A DNA stretch of 23,111 nt from Thermoplasmata archaeon (GTDB lineage: Archaea > Thermoplasmatota > Thermoplasmata > Lutacidiplasmatales > UBA184). Shown here piece by piece: positions 9,501 through 15,926 of this stretch. The DNA lies in assembly GCA_030044105.1 (NCBI GenBank), contig JASHWL010000011.1:1-23111 (forward strand), in the 5' to 3' direction. Each line of letters opens with the position of its first letter. Within the stretch, counting starts at the first letter, position 1. Under the pieces are notes generated by a model. The model did no database searches, had not been told where the DNA came from, and saw nothing but the letters and a program-made list of their open reading frames with translations. The position numbers and the translations under genes were made by a program.

Positions 9501-10662
9501 GGGTGAGGCGGTTGTTGAGCTGGTTCGGAACGGTCGGCCAGGTCATGTTCGACCAGGCCGAAAGGTCGCTCGGGATCGCGCAGCCGACCTCGATCAGGGC
9601 GATCGTGATCCCTTGGCCCTTGTCGGGCTCGGACCCGATCGCCGAGTGTCCGTTCCAGAGCGAGGTCGCGCCCGTGAGCCCGGACAGCGTCGACGGGAAG
9701 AGGAACTGGAAGTTGCCGCAGATATTGTCCTCGGAGCACGTGGCTCCCTCGGAACCGAAGTCCGTCCAGAGGAAGTCGTGGGCCGAGTCGGCCTGGTACA
9801 GATCGAGCTCGTTGCTGCACGAACCGTAGAGTCCGAACTCGCACGCGGCCGCGGACGAGTTGCTCTGCTGCGCGGTCTCCATCGCGGGGTCGAGCCCGTA
9901 CGGCATCGCGAGCTCGGGGGTCGCGACCATCCCGTCCAAGCCGGCGACGCCGTTGATCACGCTCGCGATCCCGCTCGGCAGCTCGGCCGGCGCGGTGTTG
10001 GCGTAGATCACGGGTCCGGCTTCGGTGCTCCCGACCTGCGCGCTGTCGTTGCCGAACAGCGGGTTCCAGACGCCCTGCGACGTGTAGTCCTGCGAGTACG
10101 CGTTGAGCGTCGTGTGGAACGCCGCCGAGATCTCGGAGACCGTGCCGCTCACCGTGAGCGTGAGGTCCGTCGCGCTCGGGGTGACGGTGAGGCCGTAGCC
10201 CGAGAAGTACCCGACGACGCCGGCGTAGGCCGGATTCCCGTACTCCTGACCGAGCGCCGACGCGGAGAGGTAGTCCCGATACATCGGGCTCGCGACGTCG
10301 CCCTGGGCGCTGACGAGGTTGGAGAGGCTGCCCGTGGGATTCAGCGTGACCGTCACGGAGTCCGGAGCGCTCGGGTTGAACGCGGTCGGATCCGGCGTCA
10401 CAGTCACGGTACCGAACTGTGTCGGCTGCGCGGTGCTGAGATCGGTGCCGCTGCCCGACACCGGCGTGAGCGGGCCCTGGGCGATGTTCGTCGTCGTGGT
10501 CGCGACCGCGCCGTCGGCCGCCGGAGCCTGCGCGGAGGAAGCGCCCGCCGCGCTGAGGAACGTCGAACCCGGTAAGGTCGCGAGGCTGAAGCCCACGACC
10601 GCCAGCGCGACAATCAGTCCGACCCAGAGTGCACGCCCATAGATCGCTCGAGACGCTCGCAT
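6550..10662 (-). CDS. secreted, membrane-anchored sedolisin (S53, pro-kumamolisin type) peptidase
   Basis: This is a ~1370-aa exported protein. It has a signal segment (ALWVGLIVALAVVGFSLATL), then an S53 activation domain containing PMYRDYLSASALGQEYG and FHTTLNAY. In the catalytic domain TLETSLDIEYASAMAP holds the Glu and Asp of the triad (near residue 425). SGDDGG holds the oxyanion Asp (near 545) and YGGTSFATP the nucleophile Ser (near 694); WNYLQGLGLI closes the domain. About 600 residues of beta-rich, Ser/Thr/Gly-rich repeats follow, then a Pro/Ser-rich linker, a C-terminal membrane helix (LLYVVAAVGVVGGAGSVYLAM) and a basic tail. Sedolisins are acid-active endopeptidases, so this suggests a cell-surface protease of an acid-tolerant, peptide-consuming archaeon. 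An ATG at 10680 would add six residues. The 10662 start is preferred because the TATA-like GGCTTATCC lies 33 nt upstream of it but only 15 nt upstream of 10680. Confidence 0.92.
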   Translation of the reverse strand: MRASRAIYGRALWVGLIVALAVVGFSLATLPGSTFLSAAGASSAQAPAADGAVATTTTNIAQGPLTPVSGSGTDLSTAQPTQFGTVTVTPDPTAFNPSAPDSVTVTLNPTGSLSNLVSAQGDVASPMYRDYLSASALGQEYGNPAYAGVVGYFSGYGLTVTPSATDLTLTVSGTVSEISAAFHTTLNAYSQDYTSQGVWNPLFGNDSAQVGSTEAGPVIYANTAPAELPSGIASVINGVAGLDGMVATPELAMPYGLDPAMETAQQSNSSAAACEFGLYGSCSNELDLYQADSAHDFLWTDFGSEGATCSEDNICGNFQFLFPSTLSGLTGATSLWNGHSAIGSEPDKGQGITIALIEVGCAIPSDLSAWSNMTWPTVPNQLNNRLTQIALDIPGYESFSNNNIYACEDQGFDAGWTLETSLDIEYASAMAPQAHIDVIGIPYPGNFSAFDLAYADIAQYLSLGSTGGVCPSAATLAAAGLYVVEGTAGSGTCSVTITSNSYGSGEQYTYFYGSPIYLTAATQELELLNVAGVTNFFASGDDGGVYETVNDFQPADSPGATSVGGAQVTAQGAGSDFPVTNTSFTYCDGFLLGTTCYDGVNGTAYIASASGIASTGYWSYGEGETGTFVGAVGGGFGQSFVYSQPWWQNALDSYSTGAKIDPVVSLAAAFNMTIYGEGQWWIFYGGTSFATPTTAGEWALIEEQANLIFGNPKMGDINPLLYNAHNGYEAGALSADPFVPMGTTSGWDAAPVNSYTWYYYNLSIEDPSAPVQPLWFASLGNPAGDGWNYLQGLGLIEPGLLSLDLFGTTGVAGHSLADPAFSILEVTPSGLIAAPSTLSAGTTYEFEIVGSSGQTGVFDVSAYSGQSNAGAYGGGTVTSIQTGSNGIFNYTPSTGAPPGGDAATTYGYFLVQSVAGAPNAEWDFASFAVAAATPSGTLTLCVVDAYGNCDQGVAEVTTFTTTTVGDYNLFGQAEVYLDGVPVSGAVVTQTSLYTQYGSIDPSLPPADYAPGVTLGTTISDARGEAVYWIDGFTAEHNGTLATDVYELTASYDGLVSNTTIVFAEPQSGSFYTGDLSSSGTSITGTLTFAGMKYVDSINVSVGSAPGQYENWTCALPAGASQPANTLALPGCAPFYDTQFGDNVWESGVDDGSLAVNLSTAGLTGPVVLSIVGVGANDVTYGYCYSFIGEEYCYSDYAIQNPMIWEDPLVFLPASLSASATGTVSGVDTISWSGSAYTGASGNELATGALSLVWGGGSKLLASGLSGSFALDTTGLANGAYSVVFSESAVGAAPTSQSVSIYVDNVPASTSPPPAPSAPSHTHSGAPTLFAVLLGDNLLYVVAAVGVVGGAGSVYLAMRRKSVPPRTGGSG

Positions 10663-10691
10663 AACTAGGTGCGCGCGCATCGGGCTCGGCG

Positions 10692-10699
10692 GATAAGCC
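10692..10699 (-). promoter_or_regulatory. TATA box of the sedolisin gene
   Basis: Minus strand GCTTATCC stands out from GC-rich surroundings and is centred 33 nt before the ATG at 10662. Transcription would begin about 7 nt ahead of that codon and inside the alternative 10680 start, so it decides the start. Confidence 0.5.
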
Positions 10700-10785
10700 G
10701 CCTGAGAACGAGCCGGGGTTTTCGTCGAGAGGAAGGCCGGCTTTCGTAGGACGAAATCGACCCAATCGTACGGGCCGCGAGCGAC

Positions 10786-11331
10786 CTAGGGGATCAGCTC
10801 GGGCGGCTCTCGCCACCGTGCGCCCGGGGACGACGGGCGGGCGCGCGTCGCCGGCGGGACCAGCTCGAGCCGTCGGGAACGCGGGTCCGCCACCGCTCCG
10901 GACCGGGGAGCGGTAGGCCCGCGCACCCGAACGCCGGAGTTCGGGAGCGACAGGCGCGGTACCGAGTGCAGCATGATCTCGTGCCAGCCGTCCGGCGGAT
11001 AGACGCCCAGGGGCACGCTCCGTGGGTCCATCGGGTCCTCCCGCCGCAGGACGAGGTCGAGCGATCGGATCGCCCCGTCGAGCTCCGCGGTCTTCGAAAG
11101 GACCTGGCGGATGGCCGCGAGCACCTGCTCGGCCAGCTCCGTCGTCCGGTACCCGTCGCGCGTCACCTCCAAGAGGTGCTGTTCGACACAGAATCGGGCG
11201 TAGCTGTCGAAGTACGCCGGGTTCAGGTTCGCGAGCCCGATGATCCGGGTCTTGCGAGAGGCGCGCCGGCTGGCGTCCAAGAAGTCGTGCAGCACCTCCA
11301 AGCGGGTCCGGTAGGTACGTCCCATGTGCAT
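10786..11331 (-). CDS. archaeal winged-helix transcription regulator (ArnR1-like)
   Basis: This protein is about 181 aa. The N-terminal 90 residues, YRTRLEVLHDFLDASRRASRKTRIIGLANLNPAYFDSYARFCVEQHLLEV followed by DGYRTTELAEQVLAAI, have the pattern of archaeal ArnR1-type winged helices. These show a helix, a KTRIM-like turn, a recognition helix, and a wing with GYxTTE. A coiled-coil-like helix (LSKTAELDGAIRSLDLVL) suggests dimerisation. The C-terminal ~75 residues are Pro/Arg/Ser-rich and probably disordered. The frame is open upstream to 11490, but the conserved domain begins at the Met codons at 11331 and 11325. A TATA-like ATTAAATC lies about 60 nt upstream, giving a leader of roughly 30 nt. 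It is divergent from the hydrolase/YcaQ operon; its targets are unknown. Confidence 0.75.
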   Translation of the reverse strand: MHMGRTYRTRLEVLHDFLDASRRASRKTRIIGLANLNPAYFDSYARFCVEQHLLEVTRDGYRTTELAEQVLAAIRQVLSKTAELDGAIRSLDLVLRREDPMDPRSVPLGVYPPDGWHEIMLHSVPRLSLPNSGVRVRGPTAPRSGAVADPRSRRLELVPPATRARPSSPGARWREPPELIP

Positions 11332-11386
11332 CCGCGCCGCCGCAGCGAGCGCCGGCGCGACCGGGGATGGAGGGAAGGCGTGCCGC

Positions 11387-11394
11387 GATTTAAT
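11387..11394 (-). promoter_or_regulatory. TATA box of the winged-helix regulator gene
   Basis: Minus strand ATTAAATC is the only strong AT run in the 280-nt spacer between the two divergent genes on that side. The predicted start site is about 11364, which leaves a leader of some 30-40 nt before the Met codons at 11331 and 11325. The opposite gene may use CTAAATGG at 11551-11558. Confidence 0.4.
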
Positions 11395-11612
11395 GGTGCC
11401 CCGCACGGCGGCGTTCCGGGGAGGGAGCCCAGGGGGAGCATCGTCGCCGTACGCCCGGGCCGCTCTGTGGTTCGGATCGAAGCTCGCCACAGCACGTCGG
11501 CTGACGCCGGCGCGTCCCTCCGCGCCCCGTTTCAGTACCCCTCCGCCGGGCTAAATGGGTGCCTCGGGGTCCGCCGGCGCACCGCTCGCCCCGCGCGAGC
11601 CCTGGTAGCACC

Positions 11613-12455
11613 ATGGCGAAAGCGAGTCCGACCAAGACCCTGCCCGTCGACGGCGGAACGATCGCGTACGACGACCGGGGCGCCGGACCTCCGATCGTGC
11701 TGCTGCACGAGGCCATCGCCGACCGCCACATGTGGGATCGCGAACTCCCGGCGCTGGCCCAGCGATTCCGGGTCGTCCGCTACGACCAGCGGGGCTACGG
11801 CGACTCGACGCCCGCGACGAGCGAGTACTCGTCCGTGCGCGACCTCAAGGCTCTCGTGGACCACCTCGGATTGGATCGGCCGGTCGTGGTCGGACCGAGC
11901 GTGGGCGGCGCGATCGCGGTGGATTTCGCTGTCGAGTACCCCAGCGCGGTCGGGGGTCTCTTCCTGATCGCGCCCGGACCGCCGTCCGGCACCACGCTCG
12001 AGATGCTCGGGGACGTCCGGGCCGAGCTGGAGACGGACGAACGGGTCTCCAAGGAGATCGGCGAGGCCTGGAAGGCGGGGAACGTCGACCTCGCGGTGGA
12101 GAAGGTCCGGGGGCTCTGGGGCGCCGCGCTCCAGGGCGAAGAGCTCGAACGGTTCCGCCAGATGGTACGCCGGAACGCCGCCGAAGCGCTCGGAGATCGC
12201 TCGTCGCAACACGACACCCGGGGCAAGCCTCCGGCGGTGCCCCGACTGCCGTCGATCACGATCCCCGTGGAGATCGTCGTCGGAGACCGCGACGCACCGA
12301 TGCAGCTCCCGTTCGCGATGCTGATCGCGAAGCGCGTGCCCGGAGCCCGACTCCAGGTGCTCCCGGGCGCGGACCACCTGCCCAACTTCACTCAGCCGAA
12401 GGAGTTCGACCGGGCGTTCGGGGCGTTTCTTGACCGGGTGTTCGCCGGGCGCTGA
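11613..12455 (+). CDS. alpha/beta-fold hydrolase
   Basis: This 280-aa protein starts at ATG 11613 (MAKASPTKTLPVDGG). The order IVLLHEAIADRHMWD (28-42), RYDQRGYGDS (56-65), nucleophile Ser96 in VVGPSVGGA, Asp227 in VVGDRDAP and His255 in PGADHLPNF is that of the alpha/beta-hydrolase fold. The residue after the oxyanion His is Glu instead of the usual Gly, as in some esterase/hydrolase branches. The substrate is unknown. The cap region (140-200) is rich in charged helices. An earlier start at 11559 would add 18 poorly coding residues. A TATA-like CTAAATGG lies 60 nt upstream of the chosen ATG. The YcaQ-like gene follows after 24 nt, so the two form an operon. Confidence 0.85.
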   Translation: MAKASPTKTLPVDGGTIAYDDRGAGPPIVLLHEAIADRHMWDRELPALAQRFRVVRYDQRGYGDSTPATSEYSSVRDLKALVDHLGLDRPVVVGPSVGGAIAVDFAVEYPSAVGGLFLIAPGPPSGTTLEMLGDVRAELETDERVSKEIGEAWKAGNVDLAVEKVRGLWGAALQGEELERFRQMVRRNAAEALGDRSSQHDTRGKPPAVPRLPSITIPVEIVVGDRDAPMQLPFAMLIAKRVPGARLQVLPGADHLPNFTQPKEFDRAFGAFLDRVFAGR

Positions 12456-12479
12456 CCGCGCGCGGGGCGGGGCGCGGGC

Positions 12480-13730
12480 ATGACCGGCGACCCGCGGCCG
12501 GTCGCTCGTTCGACCGCCCGTCGACTCATGCTCACGAAGCAGCGGCTCGCCGGCCCCGGCGTGGGCCCGGCGACGGCGCGAGGTCTGGTCGCCCTCACGA
12601 AGGAGCTCGGGTACGTCCAGTTGGACCCGGTCTCGATCGTGGCGCCGGCCCACGCGATCACGTTCTGGAGCCGCTTCGGAGAGTTCCGGCCGGCCGAGTT
12701 GGATCGGGCGCTGTGGAAGCAACGAACCCTCTTCGAGCACTGGTCCTTCGCGGCGTCGCTCGTGCCCGTCTCGGACTACGCGCTCCACTACTCCTTGATG
12801 CGGCGGTACCCCGAGTCGCTCTCGAAGTCCTGGGGGCGCTGGCGCGAGTACGCGCGCCGCTGGATCCCCGCGCACGCGCGGCTTCGCCGCTCCGTGCTGC
12901 GGCAACTCGCGAAGGGACCGAAGCTGGCCCGCGAGTTCCGCGAGCACGCCCGCACCAAGCGGACGAAGGAGGTCTGGTCCTCTGGAAGCGACGTCACGGA
13001 GATGCTCACCCACTTGCAGCTGAAGGGCGAGGTGATGGTGGTGGGCCACCAAGGCATCCAGAAGGTCTGGGGCCTGCCGCGGAAGTTCCTCTCGCCGGAT
13101 ACGGATCGCCGGGTGCTACCGCAAGCGACGGTGGAGTACGAGGGGGCCCAGCGCGGGATCCAGGCGCTGGGCCTCGCGCGTCCCCGGGAGATCGTGCGCG
13201 GGATGATGCGAGGCCGCTTCTTCGAGCTCGACCGGACGCTCGATCGCCTGCAGGCGGACGAGCGGATTTTTCCGGTGCACGTCGACGGCACCGATCCGCG
13301 GGCGATCCGATACGTGCACGCCGACGATCGGGATCGGCTCGAGTCCCTGGAGTCCGGCGACTGGGGGCCGCGCCTCTCGCTGCTGTCCCCGTTCGATAAC
13401 GTTCTGGCGAATCGGGGCGCGGTGAAGGAGCTTTTCGATTTCGAGTACGCGCACGAGAACTACACGCCGGCGGCCCGCCGGAAGTACGGGACCTACGTGA
13501 TGCCGATCCTCGCGGGAGACCGATTCCTCGGCCGGATCGATCCGCGCTTGGACCGGGAGAGGGGGGTTCTTCGCGTGAACTCGGTCCATGCCGAGGCCGG
13601 CGTCCCCGGCGGCGCGGACCGGGGGCGGGAAGTGGCCGATCTGATCGAGCGCTTGGGGGCCTTCCTCGGCGCTTCGGAGGTCCACTACACCGCCCGGGTG
13701 CCCCCGGAGTGGAGCCGAGCGCTCCGGTGA
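12480..13730 (+). CDS. ycaQ: YcaQ/AlkX-like DNA glycosylase (HTH_42 winged-helix family)
   Basis: This 416-aa protein matches the usual family length of about 400. The N-terminal VQLDPVSIV (46-54) contains the Gln-x-Asp motif (Gln47, Asp49) typical of the catalytic centre of YcaQ/AlkZ enzymes. LFEHWSFAASLVP, the long central winged-helix array and the C-terminal block LLSPFDNVLANR, YGTYVMPILAGDRFLGRIDPRLDR are further family signatures. Members excise bulky or crosslinked alkylated bases: E. coli YcaQ unhooks nitrogen-mustard crosslinks, and the AlkZ branch protects antibiotic producers. Which lesion this one recognises is unknown. The start ATG at 12480 is 24 nt after the hydrolase stop, so it is probably co-transcribed. 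It converges on the DUF1579-like gene, with 27 nt between the two stops. Confidence 0.88.
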   Translation: MTGDPRPVARSTARRLMLTKQRLAGPGVGPATARGLVALTKELGYVQLDPVSIVAPAHAITFWSRFGEFRPAELDRALWKQRTLFEHWSFAASLVPVSDYALHYSLMRRYPESLSKSWGRWREYARRWIPAHARLRRSVLRQLAKGPKLAREFREHARTKRTKEVWSSGSDVTEMLTHLQLKGEVMVVGHQGIQKVWGLPRKFLSPDTDRRVLPQATVEYEGAQRGIQALGLARPREIVRGMMRGRFFELDRTLDRLQADERIFPVHVDGTDPRAIRYVHADDRDRLESLESGDWGPRLSLLSPFDNVLANRGAVKELFDFEYAHENYTPAARRKYGTYVMPILAGDRFLGRIDPRLDRERGVLRVNSVHAEAGVPGGADRGREVADLIERLGAFLGASEVHYTARVPPEWSRALR

Positions 13731-13757
13731 CCCGGCGCTCGCGGCCGGTCCGGAGGA

Positions 13758-14324
13758 TCAGTCGATGCGACGTAGGGTGGCCGCGTACGAGGACTCGGGG
13801 TTCGTGGAAGACGGATCCCGCGGCGTCGAGCGCCCCCGAATGGCCCGTCGATCCGCGCTGAGATGGCCTCGGAAGGTCGCTTCCGGAACGGAATGCACCA
13901 GCCGGTCGCCCGAGATACGCCAAGCGCACCGCTGCGGTTCCGTCGAGCCGTCGGTGTAGACGACTGCCGGGAACGTCTGAGTGGCCGGATCGAACCGAAT
14001 GATCTCGATCGCGGGGATCTCCTTGCGGTCTATCACCAAGAGGGTGCGTTGCTCGAGGGTACGGCCGTCGCGCGACCACCGAGTGTCCGTACGACCGCCG
14101 ATACTGATGGGAGGGGGCCCGGTAGATTGCCCCTCGATCCGCCAAGCACCGACGAGCACCTCCAGATCGCGCAGCCCTCGGGCCGAGTCGGGCTCGACCG
14201 CGGGGAACGAGACCGGGGAGGACGACACCCCGGAGGGGAAGTCAGCTTGAGGATCCGGGGTGCGGCCGGAGCGTCCCGACTGGGCGAGAGGGTCCGCGGC
14301 TGCGACTTTCCGCGCGAGTACCAT
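13758..14324 (-). CDS. DUF1579-like lipocalin-type protein, function unknown
   Basis: This protein is 188 aa. The first ~50 residues are low-complexity and probably not folded. From about residue 51, LRDLEVLVGAWRIEGQS resembles the opening strand of DUF1579 and related small beta-barrel proteins. A series of strands follows: TRWSRDGRTLEQRTLL, IIRFDPATQTFPAVVYTDG, AWRISGDRLVHS, FRGHLSADRRAIRG, SYAATLRRID. These proteins are often found in soil microbes and have no assigned biochemical role. The start at 14324 (ATG) is the only ATG that fits; an in-frame GTG nearer the domain (before SSSPVSF) is possible. A TATA-like CTATGTAC (about 14391-14398) lies some 70 nt upstream. The family call rests on pattern recognition and is moderate. 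Confidence 0.55.
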   Translation of the reverse strand: MVLARKVAAADPLAQSGRSGRTPDPQADFPSGVSSSPVSFPAVEPDSARGLRDLEVLVGAWRIEGQSTGPPPISIGGRTDTRWSRDGRTLEQRTLLVIDRKEIPAIEIIRFDPATQTFPAVVYTDGSTEPQRCAWRISGDRLVHSVPEATFRGHLSADRRAIRGRSTPRDPSSTNPESSYAATLRRID

Positions 14325-14535
14325 ACGCGACTCCGTTCGTGGGGGCCCCTCCGACCAAGCTGGCTCGCACCACGAGTCGCACCGCGGGCGGGTACATAGG
14401 TCCGCGTCCCGTCACTTACGCCCGTATCGCATGTAACGGTCCGACCGTCGCACGGCCGGGGCCAGCCCGCGAATCGCCGCGAGGCGGTGTTCCGGCGCCG
14501 CATCGCAATGGCGCTGATGACCGACGCCACCGGCG

Positions 14536-15006
14536 CTACGGCTGCGAGAGGACTTCGTCCATCCGGGACAGGACGCCGGGCCACGCGGCTCGATGGCGCG
14601 TGTAGGAGGCCTCGTCCGGGAAGCGGCTGTGCGTCAAACGGAGCCTTGTCACCGATCCGTCGAGGTCGATCTCGAGACGAACCACCGTTTCTACGCCGGC
14701 GGTGGCGGCCGTGATCCAGGTCAGCTCTACGAGGCGATCTGGAGAGAGCCGCAAGAATCGACCGTAGTGCGGATGACGCACGCCGTCGAACTCCGTCTCG
14801 AAGAAGAACGGCGCGCCCACCTCGGGTGTCATCCGCACGGTGCCGGGGACTGCGAACCACCGGTCGAACTGCTGGGTCCATGCCCGGTATACGGACGTCG
14901 GCGATGCCCGCACGAGCTGCTGGATCGTGAAACCGTTGGAATAGCCGGATCGGTTGGGCGCACTCGACGTTTCCATGCCGGGACGCGCGAGCCTGGTGCC
15001 GGGCAT
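14536..15006 (-). CDS. SRPBCC (AHSA1/START-like) domain protein
   Basis: This 156-aa protein has the order of the AHSA1 type. FTIQQLVRASPTSVYRAWTQQFDRWFAVPG gives the first strand and two helices with the conserved Trp. PFFFETEFDGVRHPHYGRFLRLSPDRLVELTWI gives the beta-sheet core, and LTHSRFPDEASYTRHRAAWPGVLSRMDEVL forms the long C-terminal helix that closes the cavity. Such proteins bind hydrophobic ligands or act as Hsp90 co-chaperone-like domains, and the ligand is unknown. ATG 15006 is taken as start because a TATA-like element at 15032-15039 is about 29 nt upstream. An internal ATG at 14976 is also possible. The gene is divergent from the AbrB/VapC pair, with only 55 nt between them. Confidence 0.82.
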   Translation of the reverse strand: MPGTRLARPGMETSSAPNRSGYSNGFTIQQLVRASPTSVYRAWTQQFDRWFAVPGTVRMTPEVGAPFFFETEFDGVRHPHYGRFLRLSPDRLVELTWITAATAGVETVVRLEIDLDGSVTRLRLTHSRFPDEASYTRHRAAWPGVLSRMDEVLSQP

Positions 15007-15031
15007 CAATGTTTGTGGTCGGTGGCAAAGC

Positions 15032-15039
15032 CTTTATCG
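15032..15039. promoter_or_regulatory. single TATA element between two divergent genes
   Basis: CTTTATCG is centred about 26-27 nt before the antitoxin ATG at 15062 and about 29 nt before the SRPBCC ATG at 15006. For the plus direction GGCAAAGC upstream is a good BRE candidate. The minus direction lacks an obvious one, so plus-strand use is better supported. Confidence 0.5.
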
Positions 15040-15061
15040 ATGAGGCCACCGTAATGTCCCA

Positions 15062-15286
15062 ATGGTATCGATGGACACGGTCACTGTTTCACCAAAGTTC
15101 CAGGTCGTGATTCCAGCCCACGTGCGTCGGGAGCGGGGGATTCGACCCGGTGACAAGCTAGCCGTTATCGTAAAGCATGGCGTGGTCCACCTGATTCCGG
15201 TTCGTCCTTTTGAGGAGTCGAAGGGACTCTTTGCGGGAACCAAGATCTCCACGCGGGACGTTCGGGATCGATCCGATCGGGTCTGA
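15062..15286 (+). CDS. vapB: AbrB/MazE/SpoVT-family antitoxin (VapB-type)
   Basis: This 74-aa protein has the swapped-hairpin DNA-binding domain of AbrB-like antitoxins. VTVSPKFQVVIPAHVRRERGIRPGDKLAVIV (7-37) is followed by GVVHLIPVRPFEESKGLF, and the C-terminal tail (KISTRDVRDRSDRV) should bind the toxin. The protein would dimerise, repress its own promoter and neutralise the PIN toxin encoded next. The start at 15062 is chosen over the Met at residue 4 because the TATA element at 15032-15039 is 26-27 nt upstream, as for a leaderless mRNA. Its TGA at 15284-15286 overlaps the only near-cognate start of the toxin. Confidence 0.88.
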   Translation: MVSMDTVTVSPKFQVVIPAHVRRERGIRPGDKLAVIVKHGVVHLIPVRPFEESKGLFAGTKISTRDVRDRSDRV

Positions 15287-15672
15287 GTGGGAGTGCCGTT
15301 ACGATCAGCGTCGACACGTACGGCTGGATCGAGCGGTTTACTGCTGGGCCCAAGGCTCCGGAATACAACCGACTGTTCTCTTCGGTTCCGCCGCTCGAGA
15401 TCGTTACCTCCGTCGTGACGGTCTATGAGGTGTATCGGAAGCTACGACCGCTGAAGGGAGAGGCCGCTGCGCTGGAAGCGGTCGTCCACCTTCGCGCGTC
15501 CAGACTCGTACCGATCGACCACGAGCTTGCCTTGGAAGCCGCGGATTACTCGCTTGCGCATCGCTTGCACTTCGCCGACGCTCTGGTATATGCGACCTCG
15601 CGACGGTTCGAGAGCGAGTTGCACACGAGCGATCCTGACTTGCGGGGCCTCGCGGGAGTGGTCTTCCACTAG
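15283..15672 (+). CDS. vapC: VapC-type PIN-domain ribonuclease toxin with non-canonical start
   Basis: Read from CTG 15283 this is 129 aa. The four acidic positions of a PIN nuclease are present: Asp11 (ISVDTYGWIE), Glu49 (VYEVYRK), Asp99 (HFADALVYA) and Asp117/119 (TSDPDLRG). VapC toxins cleave tRNA or rRNA with bound Mg2+ and are held inactive by the antitoxin encoded just upstream. No ATG, GTG or TTG exists in frame between the previous in-frame stop (15211-15213) and the first conserved residues. The only candidate is CTG, which overlaps the antitoxin stop as CTGA. GTT at 15298 stands where a normal VapC Met would be expected. The first canonical in-frame codon (GTG 15415) would delete the first catalytic Asp. 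The domain itself is intact, so a functional toxin with a weak start, or a start-codon mutation, are both possible. Confidence 0.8.
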   Translation: MSGSAVTISVDTYGWIERFTAGPKAPEYNRLFSSVPPLEIVTSVVTVYEVYRKLRPLKGEAAALEAVVHLRASRLVPIDHELALEAADYSLAHRLHFADALVYATSRRFESELHTSDPDLRGLAGVVFH

Positions 15673-15926
15673 GTCCAAATTCGCCCCTGATTAGGGCGCA
15701 GTGTCTCTTACAACTTCGGCGCCGCCGCACCGAATACTATCGGCAGGACACTCCGACCAATCCTTGACGCGGACGTCCAGTCGCCTCCCCTACGGCCGCG
15801 GCCCCACGCCCGCAGTCGTACGGTTGCGAAGCAGATGGGCGATGGGGCTGTGCGGCCACACCCGGTCGCAAGGCGGGCCTTGTGCTCGTCGACGGCGCGG
15901 GCGTTGAGCACTCCGGCCGTGGATCG
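15673..15926. other. convergent intergenic stretch
   Basis: This 254-nt spacer lies between the ends of the PIN toxin and the Fic gene. No coding frame with domain character, RNA gene, repeat or clear terminator was seen. Confidence 0.5.

Noticed and set aside
5458..10575. A 1705-codon open frame on the plus strand
   Set aside because: It lies antisense to the ABC ATPase and the sedolisin, both with clear catalytic motifs. The translation is Arg/Asp/Val/Gly-rich low-complexity sequence typical of shadows in GC-rich DNA.
15673..15926. Possible tRNA or small RNA in the spacer between PIN and Fic genes
   Set aside because: A few GC-rich inverted stretches exist, but no cloverleaf, no T-loop sequence and no poly-T end could be found.
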